Below the pieces are notes generated by a model. It did no database searches and was not told where the DNA came from. It worked only from the letters and a program-made list of their open reading frames with translations. The position numbers were made by a program, and so were the translations under genes. From Candidatus Poribacteria bacterium (lineage in GTDB: Bacteria > Poribacteria > WGA-4E > WGA-3G): a DNA stretch of 64,000 nt. Positions 43,409 to 52,615 of this stretch are shown here, in pieces (positions within the stretch are counted from its first letter, which is position 1; each line of letters begins with the position of its first letter). The stretch spans positions 1-64,000 of the forward strand of contig JAJEDN010000061.1 in NCBI GenBank assembly GCA_022821495.1, given 5' to 3'.

Positions 43409-45455
43409 ATATAGCAAGTATAAGATGAATATCAGCAATACTGTCCTATATCATCTTGGTATTAATCTTTATAGTAATGTTCCCGCAGTTTTATCTGAAG
43501 TGGTGGCAAATTCTTGGGATGCTGATGCCACAAATGTTTACGTTGAAATAGAAACAGACAAAATTACTATTACCGATGATGGACACGGTATGACGTTAGA
43601 CGACATCAATGAAAAGTACCTTTTAGTCGGATATCCAAGGAGAATGCATAACGAAGTTGTGACAGACCGCTACAAGCGAAAAGTCATGGGCAGGAAGGGT
43701 ATCGGCAAACTTTCACTTTTTTCAATTGCCGAAACTGTTAGGGTTGAGACTTTTAAAAAAGGGAAAGAAAATGAAGAAAACGAAAAAAATGGTTTTGTGA
43801 TGTCAAAGCAGGCAATTGATAACCATATTGCAGAAAAAAATGAGAACCCTTATGCTCCGAAAGCTCTATCTGAATCTGAGATAAAAATTACTAAAAACGG
43901 CACTCGGATTATACTTACTGATCTCAAAAAACGGATTACCAAAGCTCACCCAAATTACTTACGCAAGCGACTCGCCCGCCGGTTTAGTATCATTGGAGCT
44001 GAAGATAATTTCAATGTTTTTGTTGGTGGATCACGAGTTAAAATTACAGATCGTGATTACTTTCATAAAATTCAGTTTCTCTGGTACTATGGAGATGAAA
44101 GTGGGAAATATATTAATTTATGCAACAATTTGGAGAATCCTGAACATAACGAAAAAAGGGATGGGACGATTGAGGTAACGGATGAAGATGATATTGAAAA
44201 TTTGACGGGTTCTATCAAAGGTTGGATTGGAACTGTCCGGAAGCCAAACGAACTGACAGACACGAATGTAGATGGAGAAAAAGATGTAAATGAAAACCTC
44301 AATAAGATTATAATAATGGTTCGCGGCAAACTGGCACAGGAAAACATCCTGGATGATTTTAGGCAATCAGGGTTCTATACCAAATACCTTATTGGCGAAA
44401 TTCATGCAGATTTTTTGGATATGGATGATTTAGATGATATTGCAACGACCAGCCGTCAAGAGATTATTAAAGACAGTCCAAGGTATGAAGAACTTAAAAC
44501 CTGGATGAAAAATGAATTGTTTCATATCCGAGATAAATGGGATGAATGGCGTTCTAAAATAGTGACGAGGGAAGTCAATCGAACTCCGGCAATTAAGGAA
44601 TGGCTTGATGAATTAAAACCCACAGAAAAGAAACAAGCAGAATCACTTTTTAGTAAGATAGGTAAAATTCATTTTGATAATGACGAAAATAGGAATCAAC
44701 TATATATACACACTGCCTTAGCATTTGAGAATCTTCTATATAAAGGGGCTCTCAATCAATTGGAACGAATCTCATTAGAAAATATACCCGCCTTCATGGA
44801 GATTTTAAGTAATTTTGATGATATTGAAGCATCATTATATTATCAAATTATTCAAGAGAGGTTACGGATCATTGCGAAGCTGCATAACGCGGTAGAAGAT
44901 AACGCTGTGGAAAGAACCATTCAGGAGATTCTTTATGAACACCTTTGGTTACTGGATCCTTCATGGGACAGGGCGACAGAAACACCGTATATGGAGCAAT
45001 CTGTGAAAAAAGAATTTGAAGATCTTGACGCCAAAGAAATACTCACGGATCCAGAATTAAACGGACGCTACGACATAAAATATAAAATGACAGCGGGAAA
45101 ACACGTCATCATTGAGTTGAAACGTGCTAATCGGAAATTAGATCAGTACGACTTGCTCAGACAGGTTGAAAAATACGGAGAGGCACTGCGGAAGATAGTT
45201 CGGACGACTGGCAAGAATGAACCAATTGAAACCGTGTGCCTTGTAGGTAAAGAACTTGTGCAATGGTCAGATGCTGAACAGAGAGAACGGTCTAAGAGAA
45301 CAATGGAACAACAAAATGTCCGGGTTGTCCTATACCATGAACTTATTGAAGATGCGTATCGCAATTATAATTCTTTTTTACAACTTCGCCATGAACACGG
45401 TAGGACTTATCGGCTTATCCAAAACCTTGAAATTGAAGTGCCAGAGGTAGATTGA
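43401..45455 (+). CDS. GHKL (MORC/MutL-like) ATPase with C-terminal PD-(D/E)XK-like nuclease
   Basis: About 684 residues. The ATPase motifs are EVVANSWDADA (N37, D40), TDDGHGM (D60, G61, G63) and the lid GRKGIGKLS (97-105), typical of GHKL proteins. The middle is helical and charged. The C-terminal part contains RYDIKYKMTAGKHVIIELKR with D558, E572 and K574 spaced like a PD-(D/E)XK nuclease core. Prokaryotic MORC-like ATPases next to C5 methylases are known from restriction-modification systems. Here no separate helicase (Z1) is present, so this one protein may combine sensing and cutting; that is inference. ATG 43401 is preferred over 43395 because aaggg lies nine bases upstream. Confidence 0.78.
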   Translation: MSEYSKYKMNISNTVLYHLGINLYSNVPAVLSEVVANSWDADATNVYVEIETDKITITDDGHGMTLDDINEKYLLVGYPRRMHNEVVTDRYKRKVMGRKGIGKLSLFSIAETVRVETFKKGKENEENEKNGFVMSKQAIDNHIAEKNENPYAPKALSESEIKITKNGTRIILTDLKKRITKAHPNYLRKRLARRFSIIGAEDNFNVFVGGSRVKITDRDYFHKIQFLWYYGDESGKYINLCNNLENPEHNEKRDGTIEVTDEDDIENLTGSIKGWIGTVRKPNELTDTNVDGEKDVNENLNKIIIMVRGKLAQENILDDFRQSGFYTKYLIGEIHADFLDMDDLDDIATTSRQEIIKDSPRYEELKTWMKNELFHIRDKWDEWRSKIVTREVNRTPAIKEWLDELKPTEKKQAESLFSKIGKIHFDNDENRNQLYIHTALAFENLLYKGALNQLERISLENIPAFMEILSNFDDIEASLYYQIIQERLRIIAKLHNAVEDNAVERTIQEILYEHLWLLDPSWDRATETPYMEQSVKKEFEDLDAKEILTDPELNGRYDIKYKMTAGKHVIIELKRANRKLDQYDLLRQVEKYGEALRKIVRTTGKNEPIETVCLVGKELVQWSDAEQRERSKRTMEQQNVRVVLYHELIEDAYRNYNSFLQLRHEHGRTYRLIQNLEIEVPEVD

Positions 45456-45492
45456 GATAAGTTTTGATGCTACAACACAGTCTAATACCAAA

Positions 45493-45612
45493 TCTGATTA
45501 TCTATGTGTCAATGGGATTTTGGCAGACTTAGCAGAGGCACGCATCGCCCGCGAAAAAGCCGATAAAGTGTTGGAAGATGTATTGACTCGATTTAGACTG
45601 AATAGAGAGTAA
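45493..45612 (+). pseudogene. Diverged second copy of the hsdM 3' end
   Basis: Translated from 45493, the 40 codons end in NGILADLAEARIAREKAD and then KVLEDVLTRFRLNRE before TAA 45610. This parallels the true HsdM terminus (NEILSDLTEARIAREKAD...). An 18-bp block, ggcacgcatcgcccgcga, is identical in both. No start codon or upstream body is present. It sits just before hsdS, where the end of hsdM would be in an uninterrupted operon, and so marks the former hsdM-hsdS junction. Confidence 0.8.
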
Positions 45613-45615
45613 TTT

Positions 45616-46872
45616 GTGATGGTTATTAACATTGAGCTACCGGATCGCTGGAAAAGAGTGAATCTTGGTGATGTTTTAAGTTACATTGGAAACGGGTTAA
45701 CAAATAAACAAAACAAGGCTAATGATGGCTATCCTGTTACAAGGATTGAGACAATATCTGACGATTGTATAAATGCTGGAAAAGTTGGATATGTAGACAT
45801 TTTGACAAGTGACAAAATAGAGAAGTACCGCCTCTATTACGGCGACATTCTCGTAAGTCATATCAATAGCGAACCGCAATTGGGACGAGCTGTAATTTAT
45901 GAAGGAAAACCAGAATTTTTGCTTCATGGTATGAACTTATTACGAATGCGGGCAGATACAAAGACACTTGATCCTTTTTTTCTTACTTTTATTTTCAAGT
46001 TTTATAGAAATCGAGGTGTATTTATTGCTTTAGCATCAAGGGCAGTTGGGCAAGCCTCTATTAATCAAAGTCGAATGAAATCGCTTATGATACCCCTACC
46101 CCCGATCCCCGAACAACGTGCCATAGCCCACGTCCTACAGACAATCCAAGAAGCAAAATTTACCCGCCAACGCGAAATCGCATTAGAGCGCGAACACAAA
46201 GCAGCGTTGATGGATTATCTCTTTTCACACGGCACGAAGGGGGAACCGCGCAAGCAAATAGAAATTGGCGAGATTCCTAGGAGTTGGGAAGTAGTCCAAC
46301 TCAAAGAAATAGCCAATTTGAGGCGTGAGAATGTGCAACCGAAAGATAGTCAAGGCTTAAACTTTGTGGGACTTGAGCATATTGATTCTGGAGAGAGTAT
46401 CCTGCAACGTTGGGGGGATGCTTCGGAGATGAAAAGCGCGAAGACTCATTTTTATCCAAATGATGTTCTATATGGAAAATTGCGATCATATTTGGATAAA
46501 GCAGTTATCGCTGAAATGGCGGGAATTTGCTCAACGGATATCCTTGTATTTACGGTAAACTCAAAAGCAGCTCCAAGATTTTTAGTCTATCTTCTGCATA
46601 CCGAAACGTTTGTGAATCATGCCATAGCAACGTCAACAGGAATAAGCCACCCAAGAACATCGTGGGATTCTTTGGGAAAATTCACCTTTGCTCTCCCACC
46701 ACTTTCTGAACAACATGCCATCGCTGCTGTTTTTCAAGCAATTGATGAAAAAATAGCAGCCCTTGAACGAGAGGTTGAACGGTTAGACGAACTGTTCCAC
46801 GCCATGCTTGAAGGACTAATGACAGGGCAGACCTCTGCTGTGCCTTTAATCGAAAGCGGAGAGATACAATGA
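45616..46872 (+). CDS. hsdS: Type I restriction-modification specificity subunit
   Basis: 418 residues that set the DNA target for methylation and cleavage. Two target-recognition domains are separated and followed by the conserved coiled-coil spacers: PLPPIPEQRAIAHVLQTI... around 155-200 and LPPLSEQHAIAAVFQAIDEK at 355-395. Each TRD begins with a P-x-x-W-K/E-V strand (PDRWKRVNL; PRSWEVVQL). Two different TRDs imply a bipartite target. Start is GTG 45616 or ATG 45619, directly after the hsdM-end remnant. The last codon overlaps the hsdR start by 4 bp. Confidence 0.9.
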   Translation: MMVINIELPDRWKRVNLGDVLSYIGNGLTNKQNKANDGYPVTRIETISDDCINAGKVGYVDILTSDKIEKYRLYYGDILVSHINSEPQLGRAVIYEGKPEFLLHGMNLLRMRADTKTLDPFFLTFIFKFYRNRGVFIALASRAVGQASINQSRMKSLMIPLPPIPEQRAIAHVLQTIQEAKFTRQREIALEREHKAALMDYLFSHGTKGEPRKQIEIGEIPRSWEVVQLKEIANLRRENVQPKDSQGLNFVGLEHIDSGESILQRWGDASEMKSAKTHFYPNDVLYGKLRSYLDKAVIAEMAGICSTDILVFTVNSKAAPRFLVYLLHTETFVNHAIATSTGISHPRTSWDSLGKFTFALPPLSEQHAIAAVFQAIDEKIAALEREVERLDELFHAMLEGLMTGQTSAVPLIESGEIQ

Positions 46873-49742
46873 GCGAGTATACCGCTGTCCAAGAACCGAT
46901 GCTTCGCTACGCAGATGAGGTTGGCTGGACGCGCGTCTCCCAATCGCAAGCCCTGCAGATGCGCGGTGGTGATACCACTGCGCGTTATTTTAATGATCTG
47001 CTGAAAACACAACTCTTGAAGTTCAATACAGGCATCGTAGACGATTCTAATTGTGCGGACGTTCTACGGCAGCTCGGTCTACTCAATGCGACGCTTGTGG
47101 GAAATCAGGAAGCATTTTTATGGATGCGTGGTGAAAAATCAACTTTCGTTCCGAGTGAGAACCGTGAGCGCAACGTCACCCTAATCGATTTTGAGAATCC
47201 TGACAATAACCTGTTTCATGTTACCGATGAATGGGAACAACAAAACACTGCACATCGCAATCGTGCCGATGTGGTGTTCCTGATTAACGGGATTCCAGTG
47301 GCAATCGTAGAGGCCAAAAATGCTGGCAAACCAGACGGATTAGCACTCGGTGTTGAGCAAATCCGCCGTTACCACAGCGAAACGCCAGAGATGTTCGCGA
47401 CTGCACAACTCTTCGGTGTCACACAACTTCTGGACTTCTTCTATGGCGTGACGTGGAACACCAGCCGCAAAAATCTGTTCAATTGGAAAATTGACGAACC
47501 CACCAACTATGAACAGAAAGTTAAAACCTTCTTCAATCGCGATTGCTTCTTAAAAGTATTGCAGCAGTCTATTGTCTTCCAGAGCAAAGATGACCAACTC
47601 ACCAAAATTGTACTACGTCAACACCAAACCCGTGCAGTAGAGAAAGTCATTGAGCGGGTTCACGATCCAAACAAACGGCGCGGGCTTGTCTGGCATACAC
47701 AGGGCAGCGGCAAAACCCTCACCATGATAAGCATTGCGGCGCGCCTCCTACGCGGTGGCGAACAGACAGAAAAGCCTACTGTGCTGATGGTTGTTGACCG
47801 CAACGAACTCGAAAGCCAACTCTTTAGAAACATCACGGGTTACGGCATTAGGACGCTTGAGGTTGCGCAAAGTAAAGATAATTTGGAAAAAATTTTAGCC
47901 TCCGATTATCGCGGTTTAATTGTGTCTATGATTCATAAGTTTGACAAAAGACCCGCGAACCTCAACACCCGCGAAAGTGTGGCAGTGCTGATTGACGAAG
48001 CGCACCGCACAACCGGCGGCGATTTCGGGAATTACCTGATGGCTGCCCTCCCCAATGCAACCTATATCGGATTCACCGGCACCCCGATTGATAGTCTCTC
48101 TAAAGGCGAGGGGACTTTCAAAGTCTTTGGTGTAGACGATAAACAAGGCTATCTCGACAAATACGCAATCTCGGAATCTATTGAGGACGGCACGACTCTC
48201 CCATTGAATTACACCCTTGCTGCCTCCGATTTACAAGTTGACCGCGAGACGTTGGAGCAGGATTTTTTAAACCTTGCAGTAACTGAAGGGATAAGTGATC
48301 TGGAGGAACTCAACGCAATCCTTGACCGTGCTGTTCAGTTAAAGGAGATGATGAAAGCACCGGAGAGGGTAGATGGCATTGCTGAATATGTCGCCAAACA
48401 CTTCAAAGACACCGTAGAACCGATGGGCTTCAAAGCGTTTCTGGTGGCTGTGGACCGCGAGGCGTGCGCGTTATATAAACAAGCGTTGGATACCTATTTG
48501 CCATCGGAGTATTCAGAGATCGTTTATTCGGACAACACTCAAGACGCTGCGTTTATGAAAGCGTATCATCGCTCCTCTGAGGAAGAAAAGGATATTCGCA
48601 AAAAATTCATCGACAAAAACGAACAGCCTAAAATATTAATTGTAACCCAGAAGTTATTGACTGGCTTTGACGCGCCAATTCTTTACTGCATGTATCTTGA
48701 TAAACCCATGCGCGATCATGTGTTGTTACAAGCAATTGCGCGTGTCAACCGCCCCTATGAGGACGGAGACGGCTTGGTAAAACCCGCCGGGTTTGTATTG
48801 GATTTCGTCGGTATCTTTGAGAACCTTGAAAAAGCACTCGCCTTTGACTCTGACGAGATCGAGAGTGTTATCCAGAACATTGACGTGCTCAAAGCAGCTT
48901 TTGCTAAGCGGATCCAAGAGGATGCAGCTGCGTATTTACCATTTGCCACCGGTTGGGACGATAAGGCGAAGGAACGAGCCATTGAACATTTTGATGATAA
49001 AGACATCCGAGAGGCTTTCTTCAAATTTTTCAAAGGGTTACAAAATCTCTATGACATTCTTTCACCGGATGCCTTCTTACGCGAATTCATAGCGGATTAT
49101 CAGGCATTAGCAACCCTCTATGGGTTGATTCGTAATGCACATTCTGACCGCATTTACATTGATAAGGAGTTGACCGCCAAGACCCGTGAACTTTTGCAGA
49201 CGCATACGGAGAGCAATCTGTTTGAATTACCGAATGCTGTCTATGAATTGCGCGCCGATACCTTGCAGAAGATGGATCAGAGTGATACGTCTGATGCAGT
49301 CAAAGTGCAGAATTTAAGAAAGGTCCTGTATAAAACAGTAACAGAAGAAAGCAGATCAAAGCCGTTTCTGATTTCGATTGGTGAACGTGCAGAAGCCGTT
49401 GCTGAGGCTTATGAAAATCGTCAGATGGCGACGCAGGATGTATTGACTGAGTTTAGGAGGTTAGCTGAAGAAACTTCACGCGCTGCAAGAGAGCAGAATC
49501 AGATGGGTATGGATCAGAACACCTACGCGGTCTATACGGTTCTCAGGAATGCTATAGAAGATGTTAACCCAGAACAGGCGCGAGCCGTTGATCAAGTCTT
49601 TACGCAATTTCCTGATTATCGGTGGGATGACCATCAACAGGGCCAATTGCGTGCTACACTCTATAAAACATTAGAACTCTCAGTTGATATAGGAACTAAG
49701 ATCGAAATAACAAACAAATTGTTGAGGTTGGAACGCGTATGA
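46869..49742 (+). CDS. hsdR: Type I restriction-modification endonuclease/translocase subunit
   Basis: 957 residues. The N-terminal nuclease has the PD-(D/E)XK core D134...E148-A-K150 (VVFLINGIPVAIVEAK). The SF2 translocase follows: Walker A TQGSGKT (K282), DEAH box at 376-379, and motif VI-type ARVNRPY. The C-terminal helical region should bind HsdM/HsdS. The protein pumps DNA and cuts when translocation stalls. It overlaps hsdS (4 bp) and the small metallopeptidase gene (4 bp), a tightly coupled trio. No disruption is seen, so the restriction part looks functional. Confidence 0.92.
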   Translation: MSEYTAVQEPMLRYADEVGWTRVSQSQALQMRGGDTTARYFNDLLKTQLLKFNTGIVDDSNCADVLRQLGLLNATLVGNQEAFLWMRGEKSTFVPSENRERNVTLIDFENPDNNLFHVTDEWEQQNTAHRNRADVVFLINGIPVAIVEAKNAGKPDGLALGVEQIRRYHSETPEMFATAQLFGVTQLLDFFYGVTWNTSRKNLFNWKIDEPTNYEQKVKTFFNRDCFLKVLQQSIVFQSKDDQLTKIVLRQHQTRAVEKVIERVHDPNKRRGLVWHTQGSGKTLTMISIAARLLRGGEQTEKPTVLMVVDRNELESQLFRNITGYGIRTLEVAQSKDNLEKILASDYRGLIVSMIHKFDKRPANLNTRESVAVLIDEAHRTTGGDFGNYLMAALPNATYIGFTGTPIDSLSKGEGTFKVFGVDDKQGYLDKYAISESIEDGTTLPLNYTLAASDLQVDRETLEQDFLNLAVTEGISDLEELNAILDRAVQLKEMMKAPERVDGIAEYVAKHFKDTVEPMGFKAFLVAVDREACALYKQALDTYLPSEYSEIVYSDNTQDAAFMKAYHRSSEEEKDIRKKFIDKNEQPKILIVTQKLLTGFDAPILYCMYLDKPMRDHVLLQAIARVNRPYEDGDGLVKPAGFVLDFVGIFENLEKALAFDSDEIESVIQNIDVLKAAFAKRIQEDAAAYLPFATGWDDKAKERAIEHFDDKDIREAFFKFFKGLQNLYDILSPDAFLREFIADYQALATLYGLIRNAHSDRIYIDKELTAKTRELLQTHTESNLFELPNAVYELRADTLQKMDQSDTSDAVKVQNLRKVLYKTVTEESRSKPFLISIGERAEAVAEAYENRQMATQDVLTEFRRLAEETSRAAREQNQMGMDQNTYAVYTVLRNAIEDVNPEQARAVDQVFTQFPDYRWDDHQQGQLRATLYKTLELSVDIGTKIEITNKLLRLERV

Positions 49743-50038
49743 ACGCCAATAAAGCGGATTTGAAAGGGACAGTACAACAGTGGGCAGCGCGGATCGGGGT
49801 CAAGGTGCGAGAGATTCATCTTCGCCAAATGCGGCGGAAGTGGGCATCTATATCAACGAATGGACGCTTAACGCTCAACACCGACCTGCTCAATTTGCCA
49901 GAGACGTTGACGGAATACGTTATTGTCCACGAATTGGTGCATCTACTTGTCCCGAATCACGGCAAGTTGTTCAAAGGCTATATGTCTGCGTATTTACCCG
50001 ATTGGGAGGAGAGACAGAACCGTTTGAGATCGCTTTGA
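49739..50038 (+). CDS. YgjP-like metal-dependent hydrolase (short form)
   Basis: 99 residues carrying the C-terminal core of the YgjP/DUF45 metallopeptidase-like family: VREIHLRQMRRKWASIS, then the zinc motif HELVHLLVPNHGKLF with the third histidine. The N-terminal half of usual ~230-residue members is missing, a short form often seen at the end of type I restriction operons. Its role there is not established. It starts inside the last codons of hsdR. Confidence 0.8.
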   Translation: MNANKADLKGTVQQWAARIGVKVREIHLRQMRRKWASISTNGRLTLNTDLLNLPETLTEYVIVHELVHLLVPNHGKLFKGYMSAYLPDWEERQNRLRSL

Positions 50039-50122
50039 AAATCAGAAAATATAAACATGCCGCTGCTATAAGCATGCCATTCCTCTCGGACTAAAGACAT
50101 CACACCACCAAAAACCTCTTAA

Positions 50123-50160
50123 AATCCGCGTAATCCGCGTAATCCGCGACAATCCGCGAT
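50123..50160. repeat. Short tandem repeat in the gap 50039-50302
   Basis: Four near-identical 9-10 bp units with core aatccgcg, followed to about 50215 by degenerate ctgaca/cagctgac strings. The same aatccgcg core recurs once at about 40262. No gene is seen in the gap. Confidence 0.7.
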
Positions 50161-50302
50161 GCAGACAACTGATGACCACTCCTCTAATTGCTGACAGCTG
50201 ACAGCCGACGGCTATCCCACATTTCCCTTGCTTTGTTATCTTATTTCTGGTAGAATTGCCTGCAAAGTCCACTTATATGTAAAACATAAAGGATGGAAAC
50301 GC

Positions 50303-51556
50303 ATGGCACTTCCAAATATGACACGGATCCAACAGCAGTTTGAGGCACCCGTTCTCACTGACCTCCCCGCAGCAATACACGCAGAATTAGCAAGGATTGA
50401 TGCCGCTTCTATTATCAGTCCCGGCGAGACTGTCGCTATTACCGCTGGCAGTCGCGGCGTTGCGAATGTTGATATAGCCGTCAAGGCGACTGTCGATTAT
50501 CTCAAAACACTCGGTGCGAAACCTTTTGTGGTTCCAGCGATGGGGAGCCACGGCGGTGCAACCCCCGAAGGACAGCGGAGCGTATTGGAGCATTACGGTA
50601 TCACCGAGGAGACCGTCGGGGCACCAGTGAAAGCGACAATGGAGGTCGTGGAACTCGGAAAGACGGCAGATGGATTACCGGTTTTCTTTGACCGATATGC
50701 GGCTGAAGCGGATCACGTTGTCCCGCTTAATCGTATTAAGGCACACACAGATTTCAACGGCTCCATTGAAAGCGGCTTGATGAAGATGCTGGTGATTGGA
50801 CTCGGCAAACAGCAGGGCGCGAACCTATATCACCGCGCATTTTTCCAGTACAGTTTTGAACACGTCATCACAGCCGTCGGTGGTTTTATTCTTGATACCG
50901 GCAAGATCGCTTTCGGCTTGGGTTTAATTGAGAACGCACACGAAGAGACCGCAAAAGCGGTCGCCGTACCTGCTGCACAACTCTTTCAGACGGAACGTGA
51001 ACTGCTCGTTGAGGCGAAATCGCTGATGGGACGGCTCCCGTTCGATGAACTCGATCTGCTCATCGTGGATTGGACTGGAAAGAATATCAGCGGCACGGGT
51101 ATGGATACGAATGTCATCGGCAGGATGATGCAGAACTTTGAACCGGAACCCGCAAAACCGGCGATTCTCCGTATATTCGTGCGAGACCTCACTGAAGAGA
51201 GCGACGGTAATGCCACCGGCATCGGGCTTGCCGATTTCACAACGACACGCCTTGTAGACCAAATTGATCGGCATTCGACCTACATGAACGGGATTACTGC
51301 CCTCGGACCACAGAAGTCGAAAATCCCATTTTATTACGATACCGACCGTGAGGCGATTGAAGTCGCGTTGGATACTATCGGTCTCACTGAACCCGAAGAT
51401 GCACGGGTGATCCGTATTGAGAGCACGTTGAGATTGACGGAACTCGACATTTCTGATGTGCTGCTTGAAGATGCGAAGTTGCATTCAAGGTTAGAAGTTA
51501 TCGGTGAAACGAAGCCGTTTGCGTTTGACGCTACGGGTAATCTGTTGCCGTTTTAG
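50303..51556 (+). CDS. LarA-like (DUF2088) protein
   Basis: 417 residues from ATG 50303 (aaaggatgg upstream). The N-terminal domain has AITAGSRGVAN and VPAMGSHGGATPEGQ, as in the DUF2088/lactate racemase LarA family. The central RIKAHTDFNGSIESGLMKM corresponds to the LarA region that holds the lysine binding the nickel-pincer cofactor. LarA enzymes isomerise 2-hydroxy acids; many homologs with other substrates exist. LarC, needed for the cofactor, is encoded at 59816, while larB and larE are not in the window. It may begin an operon with the genes at 51615, 52616 and 53461. Confidence 0.75.
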   Translation: MALPNMTRIQQQFEAPVLTDLPAAIHAELARIDAASIISPGETVAITAGSRGVANVDIAVKATVDYLKTLGAKPFVVPAMGSHGGATPEGQRSVLEHYGITEETVGAPVKATMEVVELGKTADGLPVFFDRYAAEADHVVPLNRIKAHTDFNGSIESGLMKMLVIGLGKQQGANLYHRAFFQYSFEHVITAVGGFILDTGKIAFGLGLIENAHEETAKAVAVPAAQLFQTERELLVEAKSLMGRLPFDELDLLIVDWTGKNISGTGMDTNVIGRMMQNFEPEPAKPAILRIFVRDLTEESDGNATGIGLADFTTTRLVDQIDRHSTYMNGITALGPQKSKIPFYYDTDREAIEVALDTIGLTEPEDARVIRIESTLRLTELDISDVLLEDAKLHSRLEVIGETKPFAFDATGNLLPF

Positions 51557-51614
51557 GTAGTCAACCGTCAGCGGTCGGCAGTCAGTATTGGATTCGGATT
51601 GTTGAGAATGAGAG

Positions 51615-52466
51615 ATGAGAAAGCTTAAGATTATCCTTGAGATGATCAAATTTGAACATACCGTCTTCGCGCTTCCGTTTGCGGTGATGAGTGCCTTTAT
51701 CGCTGCGGACGGAATTCCTGCGCTACCGAAACTCGGCTGGATCCTCGTTGCAATGGTAGGGGCGCGAAGCTGCGCTATGGCGTTTAATCGACTTGCTGAT
51801 GCCGAAATTGACAGTATAAACCCACGTACTGCCATGCGTGCGATTCCTGCCGGTTTAATTACAAAAGGCGCGGTATGGTGTTTTACCCTTGTTTCTGCGG
51901 GACTGCTGGTTTTTGCGGCGTGGCGACTGAATCCACTCGCCTTCGCACTGTCCCCGGTCGCGCTTGCTGTGGTTATGGGGTATTCCTATACTAAACGTTT
52001 CACCGCGCTCTCTCACTTCTGGTTAGGGCTTGCCCTCTCTATCTCACCTGTTGGTGCGTGGATTGCGATTCAGGGCAACTTTGCGTTACCCCCGATTATT
52101 CTCTGTCTCGTCGTGCTGCTCTGGACAGCAGGGTTCGATATCATCTATGCGTGCCAAGATGTGAGCTTCGATAGGAAGCACGGATTACACTCGATTCCCG
52201 CGAAAATCGGCATCCGGTGGGCATTATGGCTCTCGTCTGCTTTGCATGTCATCGCTGTGCTATTCCTTCTCGGTATCCCGCACCTCGTTGAGTTGGGACT
52301 TTTCTATTACATCGGTGTCGGGATCGTTGTGCTAATCTTTATCTATGAACACGCCATCGTCAAACCGACGGATTTGTCCCGCGTCAACCTCGCATTTTTC
52401 ACACTGAACGGCATGATTAGCCTTGTTTTGATGGCACTTTCAATTACCGATATTTTGATTTTCTAA
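51615..52466 (+). CDS. UbiA-family polyprenyltransferase (menaquinone/ubiquinone type)
   Basis: 283 residues, about eight or nine transmembrane helices. The two Asp-rich prenyl-diphosphate sites are NRLADAEID (about 57-65) and DVSFDRKHG (about 183-191). Together with the MRAIPAG segment they are typical of UbiA/MqnP enzymes that attach a polyprenyl tail to an aromatic quinone precursor at the membrane. Which precursor (4-hydroxybenzoate or a futalosine-pathway naphthoate) cannot be told without the neighbouring pathway genes. 58-bp gap after the LarA-like gene. Confidence 0.85.
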   Translation: MRKLKIILEMIKFEHTVFALPFAVMSAFIAADGIPALPKLGWILVAMVGARSCAMAFNRLADAEIDSINPRTAMRAIPAGLITKGAVWCFTLVSAGLLVFAAWRLNPLAFALSPVALAVVMGYSYTKRFTALSHFWLGLALSISPVGAWIAIQGNFALPPIILCLVVLLWTAGFDIIYACQDVSFDRKHGLHSIPAKIGIRWALWLSSALHVIAVLFLLGIPHLVELGLFYYIGVGIVVLIFIYEHAIVKPTDLSRVNLAFFTLNGMISLVLMALSITDILIF

Positions 52467-52471
52467 TAAGG

Positions 52472-52615
52472 AGCCTTATCGAACCGTAAGGAACGATAAA
52501 AAACGTAGTCCCAAGCATCGCGCGGGGTTTATTTGATTGGGTGTTTCTTTTAGATATACGGAGAGCCATTTGTTCTGAAAAACAGCCTTACCGAACCGCA
52601 AGGAACTACAAAAAA
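52472..52615 (+). repeat. Duplicated leader with hairpin-embedded ribosome-binding site
   Basis: Two ~32-bp copies at 52472-52503 and 52584-52615, each agccttaYcgaaccgYaagg followed by aac and an A run. In each, CCTTA pairs with TAAGG (CCTT with AAGG in the second), so the Shine-Dalgarno AAGGA lies in the stem. The second copy leads to ATG 52616. The first leads to acgtag, a lost start. Confidence 0.5.

Noticed and set aside
50123..50160. CRISPR array
   Set aside because: The units are only 9-10 bp and directly adjacent, without spacers or cas genes.
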